DNA of 55,477 bases from an uncultured bacterium (GTDB taxonomy: Bacteria > Bacteroidota > Bacteroidia > Bacteroidales > Bacteroidaceae), in assembly GCA_905216095.1 (NCBI GenBank), contig CAJMSQ010000015.1:1-55477 (forward strand), given 5' to 3'. Shown in pieces: positions 1 to 8,526 of the stretch. The notes under the pieces were generated by a model. That model was not told where the DNA came from, ran no database searches, and saw only the letters and a program-made list of their open reading frames with translations. Positions within the stretch are counted from its first letter, which is position 1. Each line of letters opens with the position of its first letter. The position numbers and the translations under genes were made by a program.

Positions 1-17
1 GAGAGTAGGTCGCCGCC
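1..17 (+). rRNA. rrf: 5S rRNA, 3' end only
   Basis: The first bases match the conserved 3' tail of Bacteroidales 5S rRNA (GAGAGTAGGTCGCCGCC). The rest of the gene, and presumably the rRNA operon, lies left of the window. A strong terminator follows at once, as expected at the end of an rRNA operon. The call rests on 17 bases and on context. Confidence 0.75.
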
Positions 18-30
18 CTTTTTTGATATA

Positions 31-77
31 ATCCGCCGTTGTCCGTGACGAAAGTCGAGACAGCGGCGGATTTTTTT
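31..77 (+). terminator. Terminator of the rRNA operon
   Basis: A 13-bp stem (31-43 pairing with 59-71, one G-T pair, GC-rich core) is followed by a run of T to 77. It lies 14 bases after the 5S tail and would end rRNA transcription. Confidence 0.85.
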
Positions 78-237
78 GTGTCTTTTCGTCTTGTATCGTA
101 TTTGTTTGAATGTATTTGTTGCCAGATAAGGCTTTTGTGTGTCTGTGTCTGTGGCAGTCTGGTGTTTGGGTAATATCTTCCGAAATAATGGTAAGAGCAA
201 CCGAATTTATTGTATCTCCTTATTTGGAACCTTCCGT

Positions 238-245
238 TACTTTTG
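238..245 (+). promoter_or_regulatory. -7 box (TACTTTTG) before the aldo/keto reductase remnant
   Basis: TACTTTTG fits the Bacteroidetes -7 consensus TAnnTTTG and lies 32 bases before the ATG at 278. No TTTG is found at the usual 19-21 base spacing, so the promoter may be weak or decayed like the gene it serves. Confidence 0.45.
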
Positions 246-277
246 CATCACAGAAAACATTTAATTACAAATAAAGT

Positions 278-786
278 ATGAAGACAATTTGGCATTTATT
301 GTTGTCGGCAACCGTCGTGTTGTGTGGCAGCATTCTTCCTGCAGGGGTACAAAAAGATGCAGAGGTAGGTATGGCAGACGTGCCTGTGGTAAAACTCAAC
401 AATGGCGTGTTGATGCCGCGTTTCGGCCTGGGCACGTTTTTGCAAGGATCGGATGAAGTGTGCAAACAATCATGTCTTACGGCGTTGAAGGCAGGCTACC
501 GCCATATCGACACCGCCCATGCTTATGATGACGAGCGTGGTGTTGGTCAAGCCGTAAAGGAGAGCGGTGTTCCGCGCAGTGATGTATGGATTACCAGCAA
601 AATCTGGCCTTCGGAATATGGAGAAGGCAAGAGGCGGAAGCCATCGACAAGATGCTGAGACGGCTTGATACGGATTACATAGACTTGATTTACGTCCATC
701 AGCCCGTGGGTGACTTTGTCGGTGCATGGCGCGACATGGAGCGTGCTGTGGAAGTCGCAAATGTGTCAATATATATATACGCCTGA
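278..786 (+). pseudogene. Aldo/keto reductase, frameshifted and truncated
   Basis: The reading frame from 278 starts with a hydrophobic signal-like segment (residues 1-22). It continues as a typical AKR N-terminus: LNNGVLMPRFGLGTF, then GYRHIDTAHAYDDE with the conserved Asp and catalytic Tyr, then VWITSKIWPSEYGEGK. There the frame is lost. The AKR sequence resumes one frame over near 625 (EAIDKMLRRLDTDYIDLIYVHQP) and runs to about 755, then ends in unrelated residues at a stop at 786. Intact family members have about 270-330 residues, so roughly half of the barrel is missing, including the NADPH-binding C-terminal part. A single-base sequencing error could explain the frameshift but not the missing half. 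It sits directly behind an rRNA operon, a place prone to rearrangement. No active enzyme is expected. Confidence 0.8.
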
Positions 787-918
787 CGGCATGAGAGGGC
801 TAACCAACGCTGCGAGTTCGAATTATTGTCGGGTATAGCTTTGGCACGGATGCGTATGGTTCCCTTGTTTTTCTTATCTCCCTTTTGAAGAGCTTACGGA
901 TTGGTAAATGCCTTTTGG

Positions 919-955
919 GAAAGGGCCTCGGAGGATAAAAGGCCGCTTTCTTTTT
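919..955 (+). terminator. Probable terminator after the reductase remnant
   Basis: GAAAGGGCCT (919-928) pairs with AGGCCGCTTTC (940-950) with one bulged base, followed by five T. The stretch 787-1120 otherwise holds only the promoter region of the next gene. Confidence 0.5.
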
Positions 956-1001
956 ATCATTTCGGTATAACTTTTGAGAATTAAGGCTTATTAACGTAAT
1001 C

Positions 1002-1035
1002 GGGGGGGGTAATTCAACGTAAATATATACTTTTG
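1002..1035 (+). promoter_or_regulatory. Promoter region with G8 tract before the secreted protein gene
   Basis: The -7 box TACTTTTG lies at 1028-1035. About 20 bases upstream, where the -33 element should be, there is a run of eight G (1002-1009) and no TTTG. The resulting leader is about 80 bases long. A homopolymer here could change promoter spacing by slippage; that is an inference from position alone. Confidence 0.45.
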
Positions 1036-1120
1036 CAACTTGAATATGGCATTATTAACTTTTACCGACCGTTTTACGGTTCCTCTGAATGAACATAAAT
1101 AACCTAAATCTATAAATGAT

Positions 1121-3535
1121 ATGAAAAAAATTACTCTTTTCTTCATGCTCTTCTATGCAAGCGTAACCGCGTTCGCGCAATGGAGTATAGAAGACACTCC
1201 GCTGTCGGCAATTCCGACGGGAGAAGATGATTATGTCGTGCTGAAAGAACCTTCTAGCACATGGGTAACTGCTCATAGCACAGATGGCTATCTGAATTCT
1301 GAAGCTTCGGATGTCATTGCAGAAGTGAATGCCTCGGCGATTTATCAGTTCAAGAAAATGGGAGAGAAAGTTACAGGTGGTGAGACGTTCGACGTATTTG
1401 TATTGTTGAATGTGAAGAACGGTAAATATTTGAAGGCAAATAATGAGTATGTGGAGAGTGTCGATGCCGCATTCCAATTTACGGCGCGTCCCGCTGTTTA
1501 TAAAACAACGGTGAATGAGAGCGATTGGGCTGACTATTCCAATGCGGTAACGCTTGCTGCTGCCAATGGAAATCTTGAGAATAATTGGGTCCTTTGTAAT
1601 AAGGATAACAAGAATTACATTGGTTTTTATAGTAACCCCTCTATAATGGGATTTACCGATACTAACTTTTGGTTGGTGTACAAGGCCACGAGGCAGGAAG
1701 GCACATATATTGATGTGACTTATCATTACACGACTACGGACGGATTCGAATTTACTAAGCAGGAAATGGGCTGTTTGGCACCTTATACGCCTAATCCGAG
1801 CCCTATGGCTCCCGATTTTTATCGTGTTACCTCTTTTGATAACACTGCGCTGGAGGCAGACGCAACGGTCGAGGTTACTTGTGCACCCGACTTTCCCATG
1901 GAGTTTACAACTGTGGATGCCAACGGATTTGCAGATGGTACGAAGTGGTATACGCTTTATACTCGTGGCAATACCGCAAATGTGCTTTATAGTAACGGAA
2001 CCAATTTGAAAGCAGACGGACAACGGAGCGAATTAGTTGCGAACAAACTCTTTGCCTTCGAGCGTGTGGCCGGTGAACCGTATAACGTGCGTGTATATTG
2101 CATGTCCGAGGGTGCGACCCGTCCGGTACGCGTGGCTGATTTCAGTAATGATACCCAAGCTGTTTGGGAAGGAGATGGCATTGATGTATTCCGTTTGGTC
2201 AAGAATCGTACCGGTTTTGCATTGGCTAACGATGGTAATGCAGCTCTCGACCACAATACGGCTGCGGACAAGCAGTGGATGGCTGTGTGGGGTACTTCGG
2301 CTACCGATGCGGGTGGACAGATTAATGCTGTTTCGGCCGACGGCATGATTCGTGACCTCGCAGCTTCGGCCAATGGCAACTTCGTGGGCGGAACTGTTGG
2401 CCCGCAGGCGTTGCTTGATGCGATTGCCACTTATGGTACATCGTCTACCGTTGCTAATCTTAAGACCATGGTAGACGCTCTTGCGGGTGGTCGCGAAGAG
2501 CGTACCATATCCGCAGACAAGGTTTATCAGATTGTATTCACGCGCGGCAATGTCGTGGTGAGTAACTCCGCCGCCTATGCTGCCGCCGACGGCACCGTGA
2601 GCCAGGAAGCCGATTCCCGTCATGTGGTGTCAGTCAATCCCGATAATGTGCAGCCTGTGGCCGCCACATTGTGGAAGTTCATTGCCGATGAAGCTAACTA
2701 TAAGCTTCAGTCTGTAAATTCTAATTTTTATATGGGTGCTGTCGATGCTGGACAATGGGTGACGACAATACGGAATGAATGGGGCAGGCCGTTCGCCCTT
2801 GAGCGGGGGACTGACTATTCCAACGTGTGGGCATTGAAGGATACGCAGGTGAATGCTGCCGATTGCTACATCAACTCGTATTATAACCCGGGACAGAATA
2901 ACAGTCATGAATTCTGCTATTATAGAGATGGTGTGTCTGATGCCGGAAACACGGTGCATATTGTCGAGGTGACCGACATACCTGTAAGCATTACTTCGGC
3001 CGGTTGGGCTACGCTCAATTTCCCCTTGCCGCTCAAGGTTCATGCCGATGTGAAAGCCTATTACGTGACGGAAGTCAATGCCGACGGCATTTATGTGGAA
3101 AGCATCGAGGATGTCATACCCGCCGGAACGCCTGTCATTCTGAGCGGTAACGAGGATACATATCCTTTTGAAGTGGCTGCAAGTGCCGCTTCCGTGGAAG
3201 GCAACAAACTTGTCGGCACGACGGTGGCCCGCAAGGACGTGACGGCCGGCACGTACTACGGACTGAAGGCCGCATCGGAGGGTGCCGCATTTGCTCCTTA
3301 CAATGTGACGAGCATTCCTGCCAACAAGGCATTACTGCCCGCTTCGGAAATACCGGCAGACGCTTCGGCCGTGAACGCGCTCTATATTAACTTCGGCGGA
3401 AGTGCCACCGGCATCGGCAGTGCATCCGTAGAGCAACGTCCGGCAGTCTATTACGACCTTAACGGCCGCATCGTGACATATCCCGGCAAGGGCATCTACG
3501 TGACCGCCGATGGCCGGAAAGTGTTCCTCAAGTAA
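1121..3535 (+). CDS. Large secreted protein of unknown function with a Prevotella-type C-terminal tail
   Basis: The product has 804 residues. Residues 1-19 form a signal peptide ending AFAQ, with no lipobox cysteine, so the protein is exported rather than lipid anchored. The body shows repeated beta-rich blocks with short motifs such as 'KNGKYLKANN', 'NYKLQSVNSNFYMGAV' and 'RGNTANVLYSNGTNL'. These resemble ricin-type or lectin-like 'status line' repeats, but I cannot assign a family. The C-terminal third has a beta-sandwich look. The last 30 residues (YYDLNGRIV, then GKGIYVTADGRKVFLK) follow a pattern common at the ends of secreted Prevotella proteins and related to type IX secretion sorting tails. 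No catalytic motif was recognised. The 66-residue gene follows after 21 bases and is probably co-transcribed. Confidence 0.75.
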   Translation: MKKITLFFMLFYASVTAFAQWSIEDTPLSAIPTGEDDYVVLKEPSSTWVTAHSTDGYLNSEASDVIAEVNASAIYQFKKMGEKVTGGETFDVFVLLNVKNGKYLKANNEYVESVDAAFQFTARPAVYKTTVNESDWADYSNAVTLAAANGNLENNWVLCNKDNKNYIGFYSNPSIMGFTDTNFWLVYKATRQEGTYIDVTYHYTTTDGFEFTKQEMGCLAPYTPNPSPMAPDFYRVTSFDNTALEADATVEVTCAPDFPMEFTTVDANGFADGTKWYTLYTRGNTANVLYSNGTNLKADGQRSELVANKLFAFERVAGEPYNVRVYCMSEGATRPVRVADFSNDTQAVWEGDGIDVFRLVKNRTGFALANDGNAALDHNTAADKQWMAVWGTSATDAGGQINAVSADGMIRDLAASANGNFVGGTVGPQALLDAIATYGTSSTVANLKTMVDALAGGREERTISADKVYQIVFTRGNVVVSNSAAYAAADGTVSQEADSRHVVSVNPDNVQPVAATLWKFIADEANYKLQSVNSNFYMGAVDAGQWVTTIRNEWGRPFALERGTDYSNVWALKDTQVNAADCYINSYYNPGQNNSHEFCYYRDGVSDAGNTVHIVEVTDIPVSITSAGWATLNFPLPLKVHADVKAYYVTEVNADGIYVESIEDVIPAGTPVILSGNEDTYPFEVAASAASVEGNKLVGTTVARKDVTAGTYYGLKAASEGAAFAPYNVTSIPANKALLPASEIPADASAVNALYINFGGSATGIGSASVEQRPAVYYDLNGRIVTYPGKGIYVTADGRKVFLK

Positions 3536-3556
3536 AAACAATTCTCTATTTTACGT

Positions 3557-3757
3557 ATGAAAATGACAATGAAAAAGATATATCAGACGCCTGTGGCGGG
3601 ATGTGTGGAACTGGTCGCCGAAGGGGTAGTGGCCGGTAGTAAATTGGAAGGTGTGACCTACGACAATTCAGGCACAAATACTATTGAGAATGAGGGCGAC
3701 CTGCTGTCCAACAAGCGTGGCTGGAACAGCAAGGAGTGGTCGTCTGATGAAGACTAA
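3557..3757 (+). CDS. Small protein of unknown function (66 aa)
   Basis: The frame starts 21 bases after the 804-residue protein. Three in-frame ATGs (3557, 3563, 3569) are possible; starting at the third gives MKKIYQTP. The product is small and acidic at the end, with a Gly/Asn/Thr-rich middle and a C-terminus ending NSKEWSSDED. Small Bacteroidales proteins with an MKK-x-Y-x-x-P start and a Trp/Asp-rich end are frequent, usually with no known role. There is no signal peptide and no membrane segment. It could be a companion of the secreted protein or a short peptide precursor; neither is shown by the sequence. Confidence 0.6.
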   Translation: MKMTMKKIYQTPVAGCVELVAEGVVAGSKLEGVTYDNSGTNTIENEGDLLSNKRGWNSKEWSSDED

Positions 3758-3903
3758 AAATCGCCGGACCTTAGGTCCGCTCTTCTGAATCTTGTGGAAG
3801 AGGAAAGGGAAATATACATATTTTGGGCAATTATATATGTACGTGACCTTTTCCTCTTCTCTCTCTCTTCTCCGGTCGTAGGGATTTCTCCATAAAGAGT
3901 TAT

Positions 3904-3947
3904 ACACGCCGGGCCGTAAGGAACAGGTTTCTTACGGCCCGGCGTGT
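3904..3947. terminator. Bidirectional terminator, 17-bp perfect stem
   Basis: Positions 3904-3920 pair perfectly with 3931-3947 around a 10-base loop. It lies between two convergent genes (ends at 3757 and 3972). Neither side has a long T run, but stem strength and position suit a shared terminator. Confidence 0.7.
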
Positions 3948-3971
3948 GTCTGTACCCTCTATCCGGTCTTC

Positions 3972-4709
3972 TCACATAGATAAAAAATCCTTGGCAAACT
4001 GTTCGGCTGCTTGCAATGTATCTTGTTTGCCCACGTCAAGGAGTTTCAGGTTGCAGTCCGGATGTGCTTTGATGCAGACCTTGTCGCAGACGGAAAGGTA
4101 AAAGTCTATGATGGAGAATTTCTCGGGAAAGCCTTTCATGTAGGGGAAAAGTCGCGGCGAGAACGTATGTATGCCCGAAAAGGCATAGCGCCGGCAGGCA
4201 TCCGCGTCCAAGTCAGGATACGGGCTGCGCACTTCGCCTGTCTCGATATTCGTCCAGCCTGCCAGCCTGCCGTCCTTGTCGAACAGTAGGTAACGCTTCG
4301 TCTCTCTCGGACTTACGAGCAGTGCCGCGTCGTCGGCAAGGTGTGCCGTGTAGAACGCATTCAGGTCCGCATTGCTGAGAATGTCCACGTTGTGTATGAG
4401 TATGGGGCTGTCATCTTCCGGAAACAAAGATGCCGCCTTGCGCAGCCCGCCGCCCGTTTCGAGCAGTTGCGCGCTCTCGTCGGAGATGCGGATGTTCAGT
4501 CCGTACTCGTGTGTGCGGACGTGTGCCACGATGCTTTCGGCAAAGTGGTGCACATTGATGACTACATCCGTGACCCCGGCCTTGCGCAGCCGTTCCAGGG
4601 TGATGTCGAGCAAGGGCCGTCTGCCTACGGGCACCAAGGCCTTGGGCATACGGTCGGTCAGAGGTTTCAGCCGGGTACCTAATCCCGCGGCATAGAGCAT
4701 GGCTTTCAT
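3972..4709 (-). CDS. Sugar-1-phosphate nucleotidyltransferase (MurU/HddC-like)
   Basis: The product has 245 residues, a normal length for short NTP_transferase enzymes. The N-terminus holds the nucleotide-binding signature YAAGLGTRLKPLT followed by PKALVPV, with the catalytic Arg and Lys. 'HNVDILSN' supplies the metal-binding Asp. Enzymes of this family join a sugar 1-phosphate to an NTP to make an NDP-sugar. The closest known types are MurU (MurNAc-1-P uridylyltransferase in cell-wall recycling) and HddC (heptose). The usual partner kinase (AmgK-like) is not next to it, so the substrate stays open. It reads leftward behind the DUF4270 gene, with a weak terminator between them. Confidence 0.85.
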   Translation of the reverse strand: MKAMLYAAGLGTRLKPLTDRMPKALVPVGRRPLLDITLERLRKAGVTDVVINVHHFAESIVAHVRTHEYGLNIRISDESAQLLETGGGLRKAASLFPEDDSPILIHNVDILSNADLNAFYTAHLADDAALLVSPRETKRYLLFDKDGRLAGWTNIETGEVRSPYPDLDADACRRYAFSGIHTFSPRLFPYMKGFPEKFSIIDFYLSVCDKVCIKAHPDCNLKLLDVGKQDTLQAAEQFAKDFLSM

Positions 4710-4727
4710 CGTGTCCGGTTATAAAGA

Positions 4728-4754
4728 AAGTGGCCGGACTATATGCGGCCACTT
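4728..4754 (-). terminator. Weak terminator or attenuator after the DUF4270 gene
   Basis: AAGTGGCCG (4728-4736) pairs with CGGCCACTT (4746-4754). Read on the minus strand it is followed by CTTTATAAC, a short T-rich tail. It lies in the 66-base gap between the DUF4270 and nucleotidyltransferase genes. Confidence 0.5.
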
Positions 4755-4775
4755 CGTGAAGTTATCTGATAGGGT

Positions 4776-6284
4776 TTATTTCTTGTTGAATCGACTGTAT
4801 ATGACTTCGAGAGACAGGTTGCCGGCAGTGCCGCCGTCCAGTTTCACGCTTGACAGGCTCAGGTCGTTGCGGACGCGCAGCAAAGTCTGGCTGGAGCCTC
4901 CGTATATGCTGCTGCTCGTGCTGTATTCGGCTTTTACGGGAATCAGCATCACCTGATTCCATCCGGCGTTCTCTTCTTTGGCCTCCCACGCCGCATATTT
5001 GGCGTTGCGTGTGCTTTCGTCGTCTGTCTCCTTCACGCCTGCCCCTCTGTCACGCTCGTTTTTCAGCGAGGTAATCAACTGTCCGATGTTGGTGAAGGTA
5101 TAAGCGTTGCTCGACTCGTTGAAAGTCGCAAGGAAAGAAGTCCTGTTGTCCGGCAGTTTGTCCTCTTCGAAGAATTTCTGCATGTTGCTCTTGCGCACCA
5201 TGAGCAGGGTGGCGGGCGCTTTCAGGTTATAAGGATTCTGTGTCGTGTTGTTGTAGCGGCGGAAAGAAACCTTTGCGGTGTTGATGGTGTCGTTGTAGTG
5301 TTCGCCGGCCACGATGTCATGGACGGGGAGCGTCACTTCCGTGAAGATACCCGTGGGCGACTTTACGTAAGTATAGGGATTCTCCGGGTCGAGCATGTTT
5401 TCGGGCAGCGTGTTCTCCACCTGCGTGTTCTGTATCACCTCTTCCGTGGCCGCCATGCGCTGCATACCTTCGATGATGGTGTCGTTTCCGGCGGTGTTTT
5501 TTGTGTGATAGCGGAAATAAACGTTCAGTGTCGAAACCTCAATGTTCGCCATCGAGCCGATGCCGCCTGTTGTCTTGAAGTAGAATCCCGGGCATACGTG
5601 GTTGATGAACTGGTAAGAGTTCCGGAAGAAGTCGGGATTTTCGTAATACTTGTTCAGGATGAAGTCCCCGTATTCCTTCGAAAGCCTGACGATGATGCTC
5701 CTGTAATAGTTGGAACCGTCAGTCAGCGAGTCGGGGCGGCTCAGGTCCTTGATGCTGTATGCCAGTTGCACCTTTTCCTTTGTCTGCTCGTTGATGTATT
5801 TCGCAGGGTCGAGGTCGGTGTAATAGGCCATGTTCTCCTTCATCACCTTGTTCGTGTCCAACTCCTGTACGTTCAGTTTCATTACGGTGAGCGAGTCGCC
5901 GTAATAACTGTTCAGATAAATGCGGATGTCGCATGAGTCGGCAATGGCGCGGCCGTTGTCGTCGTGTATCATGTTCTTCAGTTCCGGCAACCGGCAGTTT
6001 TCCGTCACGTGGAACTGTGCCAGGAAGTTGCAGGTCGTCATGCTTTTTGTCTCCGGGTCGATGATGCGCCCCAGATAGCATTCGTTTGTGTTGGCCAGGA
6101 CCGCGCCCGATTTCACGGACCGCGACGTGAGCGTGTAGACGCTTTGGTCGGTCGTGACCTCGTCGAAGTCGGGCATGATGTCCGCTCCGATAAAGGCTGT
6201 GTTGTCGTCGCAAGCCGCGGTGAGCGCCATGGCCAGAACGGTCAGCGCAATCGTCGGAAACCGTAAAAGTCTTTTTACAGCCAT
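4776..6284 (-). CDS. DUF4270 family lipoprotein
   Basis: The product has 502 residues. It starts with a signal peptide and lipobox LTAAC, giving lipidated Cys25 followed by Asp-Asp, which in Bacteroidetes favours export to the outer surface. The mature part begins 'TAFIGADIMPDFDEVTTD' and continues with long beta-rich stretches, which is the DUF4270 pattern (a beta-sandwich lipoprotein of unknown role). It follows the glycogen synthase gene by 43 bases on the same strand. This pair, divergent from panC-panD, is a recurring arrangement in Bacteroides-like genomes. No enzymatic residues are evident. A role linked to envelope or storage polysaccharide is only a guess from the neighbour. Confidence 0.85.
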   Translation of the reverse strand: MAVKRLLRFPTIALTVLAMALTAACDDNTAFIGADIMPDFDEVTTDQSVYTLTSRSVKSGAVLANTNECYLGRIIDPETKSMTTCNFLAQFHVTENCRLPELKNMIHDDNGRAIADSCDIRIYLNSYYGDSLTVMKLNVQELDTNKVMKENMAYYTDLDPAKYINEQTKEKVQLAYSIKDLSRPDSLTDGSNYYRSIIVRLSKEYGDFILNKYYENPDFFRNSYQFINHVCPGFYFKTTGGIGSMANIEVSTLNVYFRYHTKNTAGNDTIIEGMQRMAATEEVIQNTQVENTLPENMLDPENPYTYVKSPTGIFTEVTLPVHDIVAGEHYNDTINTAKVSFRRYNNTTQNPYNLKAPATLLMVRKSNMQKFFEEDKLPDNRTSFLATFNESSNAYTFTNIGQLITSLKNERDRGAGVKETDDESTRNAKYAAWEAKEENAGWNQVMLIPVKAEYSTSSSIYGGSSQTLLRVRNDLSLSSVKLDGGTAGNLSLEVIYSRFNKK

Positions 6285-6327
6285 ATTCAGTCGTATAAGA
6301 GAGTTGAACTGTTCGGGGATTAAGTCT

Positions 6328-7146
6328 TTATTCGGCGCCTGCTATCTGTTCGTAGAAGTTGCCGTAGCATTCGCTCAAATTTTCCTCGCCCGGCCATTCG
6401 AGTGTCGGGATGTTCTTTGCGCGGGCGTATTCCATCAGTTCGGGGTGGATGCCCTCGCTGCCCTGAATCACACCGTCCGAGAAGGTTACCGCCAGTTTTC
6501 CGTAGGCGTCCGCGGCAGTCAGGTCTATGCCGGTCCCTTTCAGGAAGTCCGCATTGGCCTCGCGGAAGGACAGGCATTCGGCGAAGTTGGGCACAGGGGC
6601 TTTCCCGGGCATTTCGTCGTACGCCGAGAAAATGACCTTCGTATTGACGAAAGGCGGCTCCTCGCGATAGGCGGTCTTGATGTAGAGCGGAACGATGGCC
6701 GACATCCATCCGTGACAGTGTATGACGTCGGGACACCAACGCAGTTTCTTCAGGGTCTCGAGCACGCCGCGGGCGTAGAATATGGCCCGTTCCGCGTTGT
6801 CCTCATATTCGTTCCCGTTGTCGTCGGACATCATTTTCCGTTTGTGGAAATATTCGTCGTTGTCGATGAAGTAGACCTGCATACGTGCCGCTTGTATGGA
6901 TGCGACCTTGATGATGAGCGGGTGGTCCGTATCGTCGATGATGATGTTCATGCCTGAAAGTCGGATGACTTCGTGCAACTGGTTCCGACGCTCGTTGATG
7001 TTGCCCCAGCGCGGCATGAAAGTACGTATTTCCCGACCGCTGTCCTGTATGGCCTGCGGCAGTTTCCTGCCGATGACGGACATCGGGCTTTCGGGTACGT
7101 AGGGGGTAAGCTCTTGGGTTATGAATAAAACCTTTTTCGCCTTCAT
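6328..7146 (-). CDS. glgA: Glycogen/starch synthase, GT5 catalytic domain only
   Basis: The product has 272 residues and matches the N-terminal Rossmann half of GT5 glycogen synthases: MKAKKVLFITQELTPYVP at the start, 'VIHCHGWMSA' with the conserved His, then 'IPTLEWPGEE' near the end. Full GlgA enzymes have about 470-550 residues and a second (GT1-like) domain; here the frame ends where that domain would begin. Short proteins of this kind are normal in Bacteroidales and usually annotated as glycogen synthase, so I do not read it as a recent truncation. Whether it transfers glucose alone or needs a partner is not visible. It is first in a leftward unit with the DUF4270 lipoprotein. Confidence 0.8.
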   Translation of the reverse strand: MKAKKVLFITQELTPYVPESPMSVIGRKLPQAIQDSGREIRTFMPRWGNINERRNQLHEVIRLSGMNIIIDDTDHPLIIKVASIQAARMQVYFIDNDEYFHKRKMMSDDNGNEYEDNAERAIFYARGVLETLKKLRWCPDVIHCHGWMSAIVPLYIKTAYREEPPFVNTKVIFSAYDEMPGKAPVPNFAECLSFREANADFLKGTGIDLTAADAYGKLAVTFSDGVIQGSEGIHPELMEYARAKNIPTLEWPGEENLSECYGNFYEQIAGAE

Positions 7147-7175
7147 TATTGCGTTTGGTGTAAAATTTCTTTCGG

Positions 7176-7183
7176 CAAAGTTA
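7176..7183 (-). promoter_or_regulatory. -7 box of the glycogen synthase unit
   Basis: On the minus strand this reads TAACTTTG, a perfect TAnnTTTG, 29 bases before the start codon at 7146. A clear TTTG at -33 is not seen. Confidence 0.6.
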
Positions 7184-7323
7184 CGAAAAAAAACGGAAAC
7201 CGGCCGTCTGCGGACCGGTGGAATGGAGCTGATGTGTTAAAAAAAGCGTTTTGTGGCTTGCCTTTCTATTCTATTTGGTAAATAATACGTTATTTTGCAC
7301 GCTGATTCTAAAACGAGTGTATA

Positions 7324-8175
7324 ATGATTGTAGTTTCGACTGTAAAAGAACTGGATTCCGTGCTCACAGCCTTGGGCCGTGGCGCGAAACGGGTAGGTCT
7401 GGTTCCCACGATGGGGGCGTTGCACGAGGGGCATGCCTCTCTGGTACGCCGGAGTGTGGCCGAGAACCCCATAACCGTGGTCAGTGTTTTTGTAAACCCT
7501 ACGCAATTCAATGATAAGAACGACTTGGCGAACTATCCGCGTACCATCGAGGCGGACTGCCGCCTGCTGGAAGAACTGAAGGCCGATGTCGCTTTCGTTC
7601 CCGCCGTGGAAGAAATGTATCCCGAGCCCGATACCCGCGTGTTCAGCTATCCTCCTGTCGATACCGTGATGGAGGGGCCGCGCCGTCCCGGCCATTTCAA
7701 CGGTGTCTGCCAGGTGGTGAGCAAACTTTTCTTCATGGTCAAGCCCGACCGGGCCTACTTCGGGGAGAAGGATTACCAGCAGATAGCCGTTATCCGCGCC
7801 ATGAAGGAAGCCCTCGGCCTGCCCGTCGAGATTTGTCCTTGCCCGATTGTACGCGAGGCCAGCGGACTGGCCCTCAGCAGCCGCAATGCGTTGCTTACCC
7901 CGGAGGAAAAGATGATTGCCGTAAACATATCGCGCACCTTGTCCGGCAGTGTGGCCTATTCGGCCGGGCACAGTGTGGCCGAGACGCAGGAACACGTCGT
8001 GTCCGCCCTCAATGCCGTCGAGGGGCTCGAGGTCGAGTATTTCGAGATAGTGGACGGCATCACATTGCAGCCGGTTACGTCATGGGACGAAGCCGGGACG
8101 GTGGTCGGTTGCATCACGGTTTATTGCGGAGCCCGTCCGGTCCGCCTCATTGACAACATTAAATATAAAGGATAA
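7324..8175 (+). CDS. panC: Pantoate--beta-alanine ligase
   Basis: The enzyme joins D-pantoate and beta-alanine with ATP to make pantothenate, in the cytoplasm. It has 283 residues, the usual length. The nucleotidyl-transfer 'HIGH' region is [15 protein letters not shown] (His34, His37). 'FVNPTQF', 'YFGEKDYQQ' and 'ALSSRN' are further family motifs. The start ATG at 7324 gives the standard N-terminus [10 protein letters not shown]. The stop is immediately followed by panD, which supplies its beta-alanine, so the two form one operon. Divergent from the glycogen synthase unit. Confidence 0.97.
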   Translation: MIVVSTVKELDSVLTALGRGAKRVGLVPTMGALHEGHASLVRRSVAENPITVVSVFVNPTQFNDKNDLANYPRTIEADCRLLEELKADVAFVPAVEEMYPEPDTRVFSYPPVDTVMEGPRRPGHFNGVCQVVSKLFFMVKPDRAYFGEKDYQQIAVIRAMKEALGLPVEICPCPIVREASGLALSSRNALLTPEEKMIAVNISRTLSGSVAYSAGHSVAETQEHVVSALNAVEGLEVEYFEIVDGITLQPVTSWDEAGTVVGCITVYCGARPVRLIDNIKYKG

Positions 8176-8526
8176 ATGCTCCTGAGTATACTGAAATCGA
8201 AGATTCATTGCGCCCGGGTCACCGAAGCCAACCTTCATTATATGGGCAGCATTACCATCGACGAGGACCTGATGGATGCGGCCGGCCTGTTGGCCGGAGA
8301 GCATGTGCATGTGGTGAACAACAACAACGGCGAGCGCATCGAGACCTATGTCATACGCGGTACGCGCGGCACGGGAGACATCTGCCTCAACGGGGCGGCC
8401 GCCCGCAAATTCCAGGTGGGCGATGAGGTCATCATCATGAGTTACGCCGACATGACACCCGAAGAGGCGGCATCCTACAAACCGCGCGTCATCTTCCCCG
8501 ACGCCGGCAACAAGGTGGTTCTTTGA
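8176..8526 (+). CDS. panD: Aspartate 1-decarboxylase proenzyme
   Basis: PanD converts L-aspartate to beta-alanine for pantothenate synthesis. The 116-residue product carries the self-cleavage site Gly24-Ser25 (YMGSITID); Ser25 becomes the pyruvoyl group. Lys9, a substrate-binding residue of the family (SKIHCARVT), and Tyr58 in the ETYVIRG stretch are present. The start codon directly follows the panC stop, and the stop overlaps the comF start (TGATG at 8524-8528), so translation is probably coupled across the three genes. Confidence 0.97.
   Translation: MLLSILKSKIHCARVTEANLHYMGSITIDEDLMDAAGLLAGEHVHVVNNNNGERIETYVIRGTRGTGDICLNGAAARKFQVGDEVIIMSYADMTPEEAASYKPRVIFPDAGNKVVL

Noticed and set aside
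812..840. A GAGTTCGAATT stretch like a tRNA T-loop
   Set aside because: No acceptor stem, D arm or anticodon arm can be drawn around it.
3762..3781. Short palindrome around CGGACCTTAGGTCCG after the 66-residue gene
   Set aside because: It has almost no loop and no T run, and the 17-bp hairpin at 3904 is a much better terminator.
6328..7146. Truncated glycogen synthase as a recent pseudogene
   Set aside because: The short GT5-only form with the DUF4270 neighbour is the usual state in Bacteroidales; no remnant of a second domain lies downstream.
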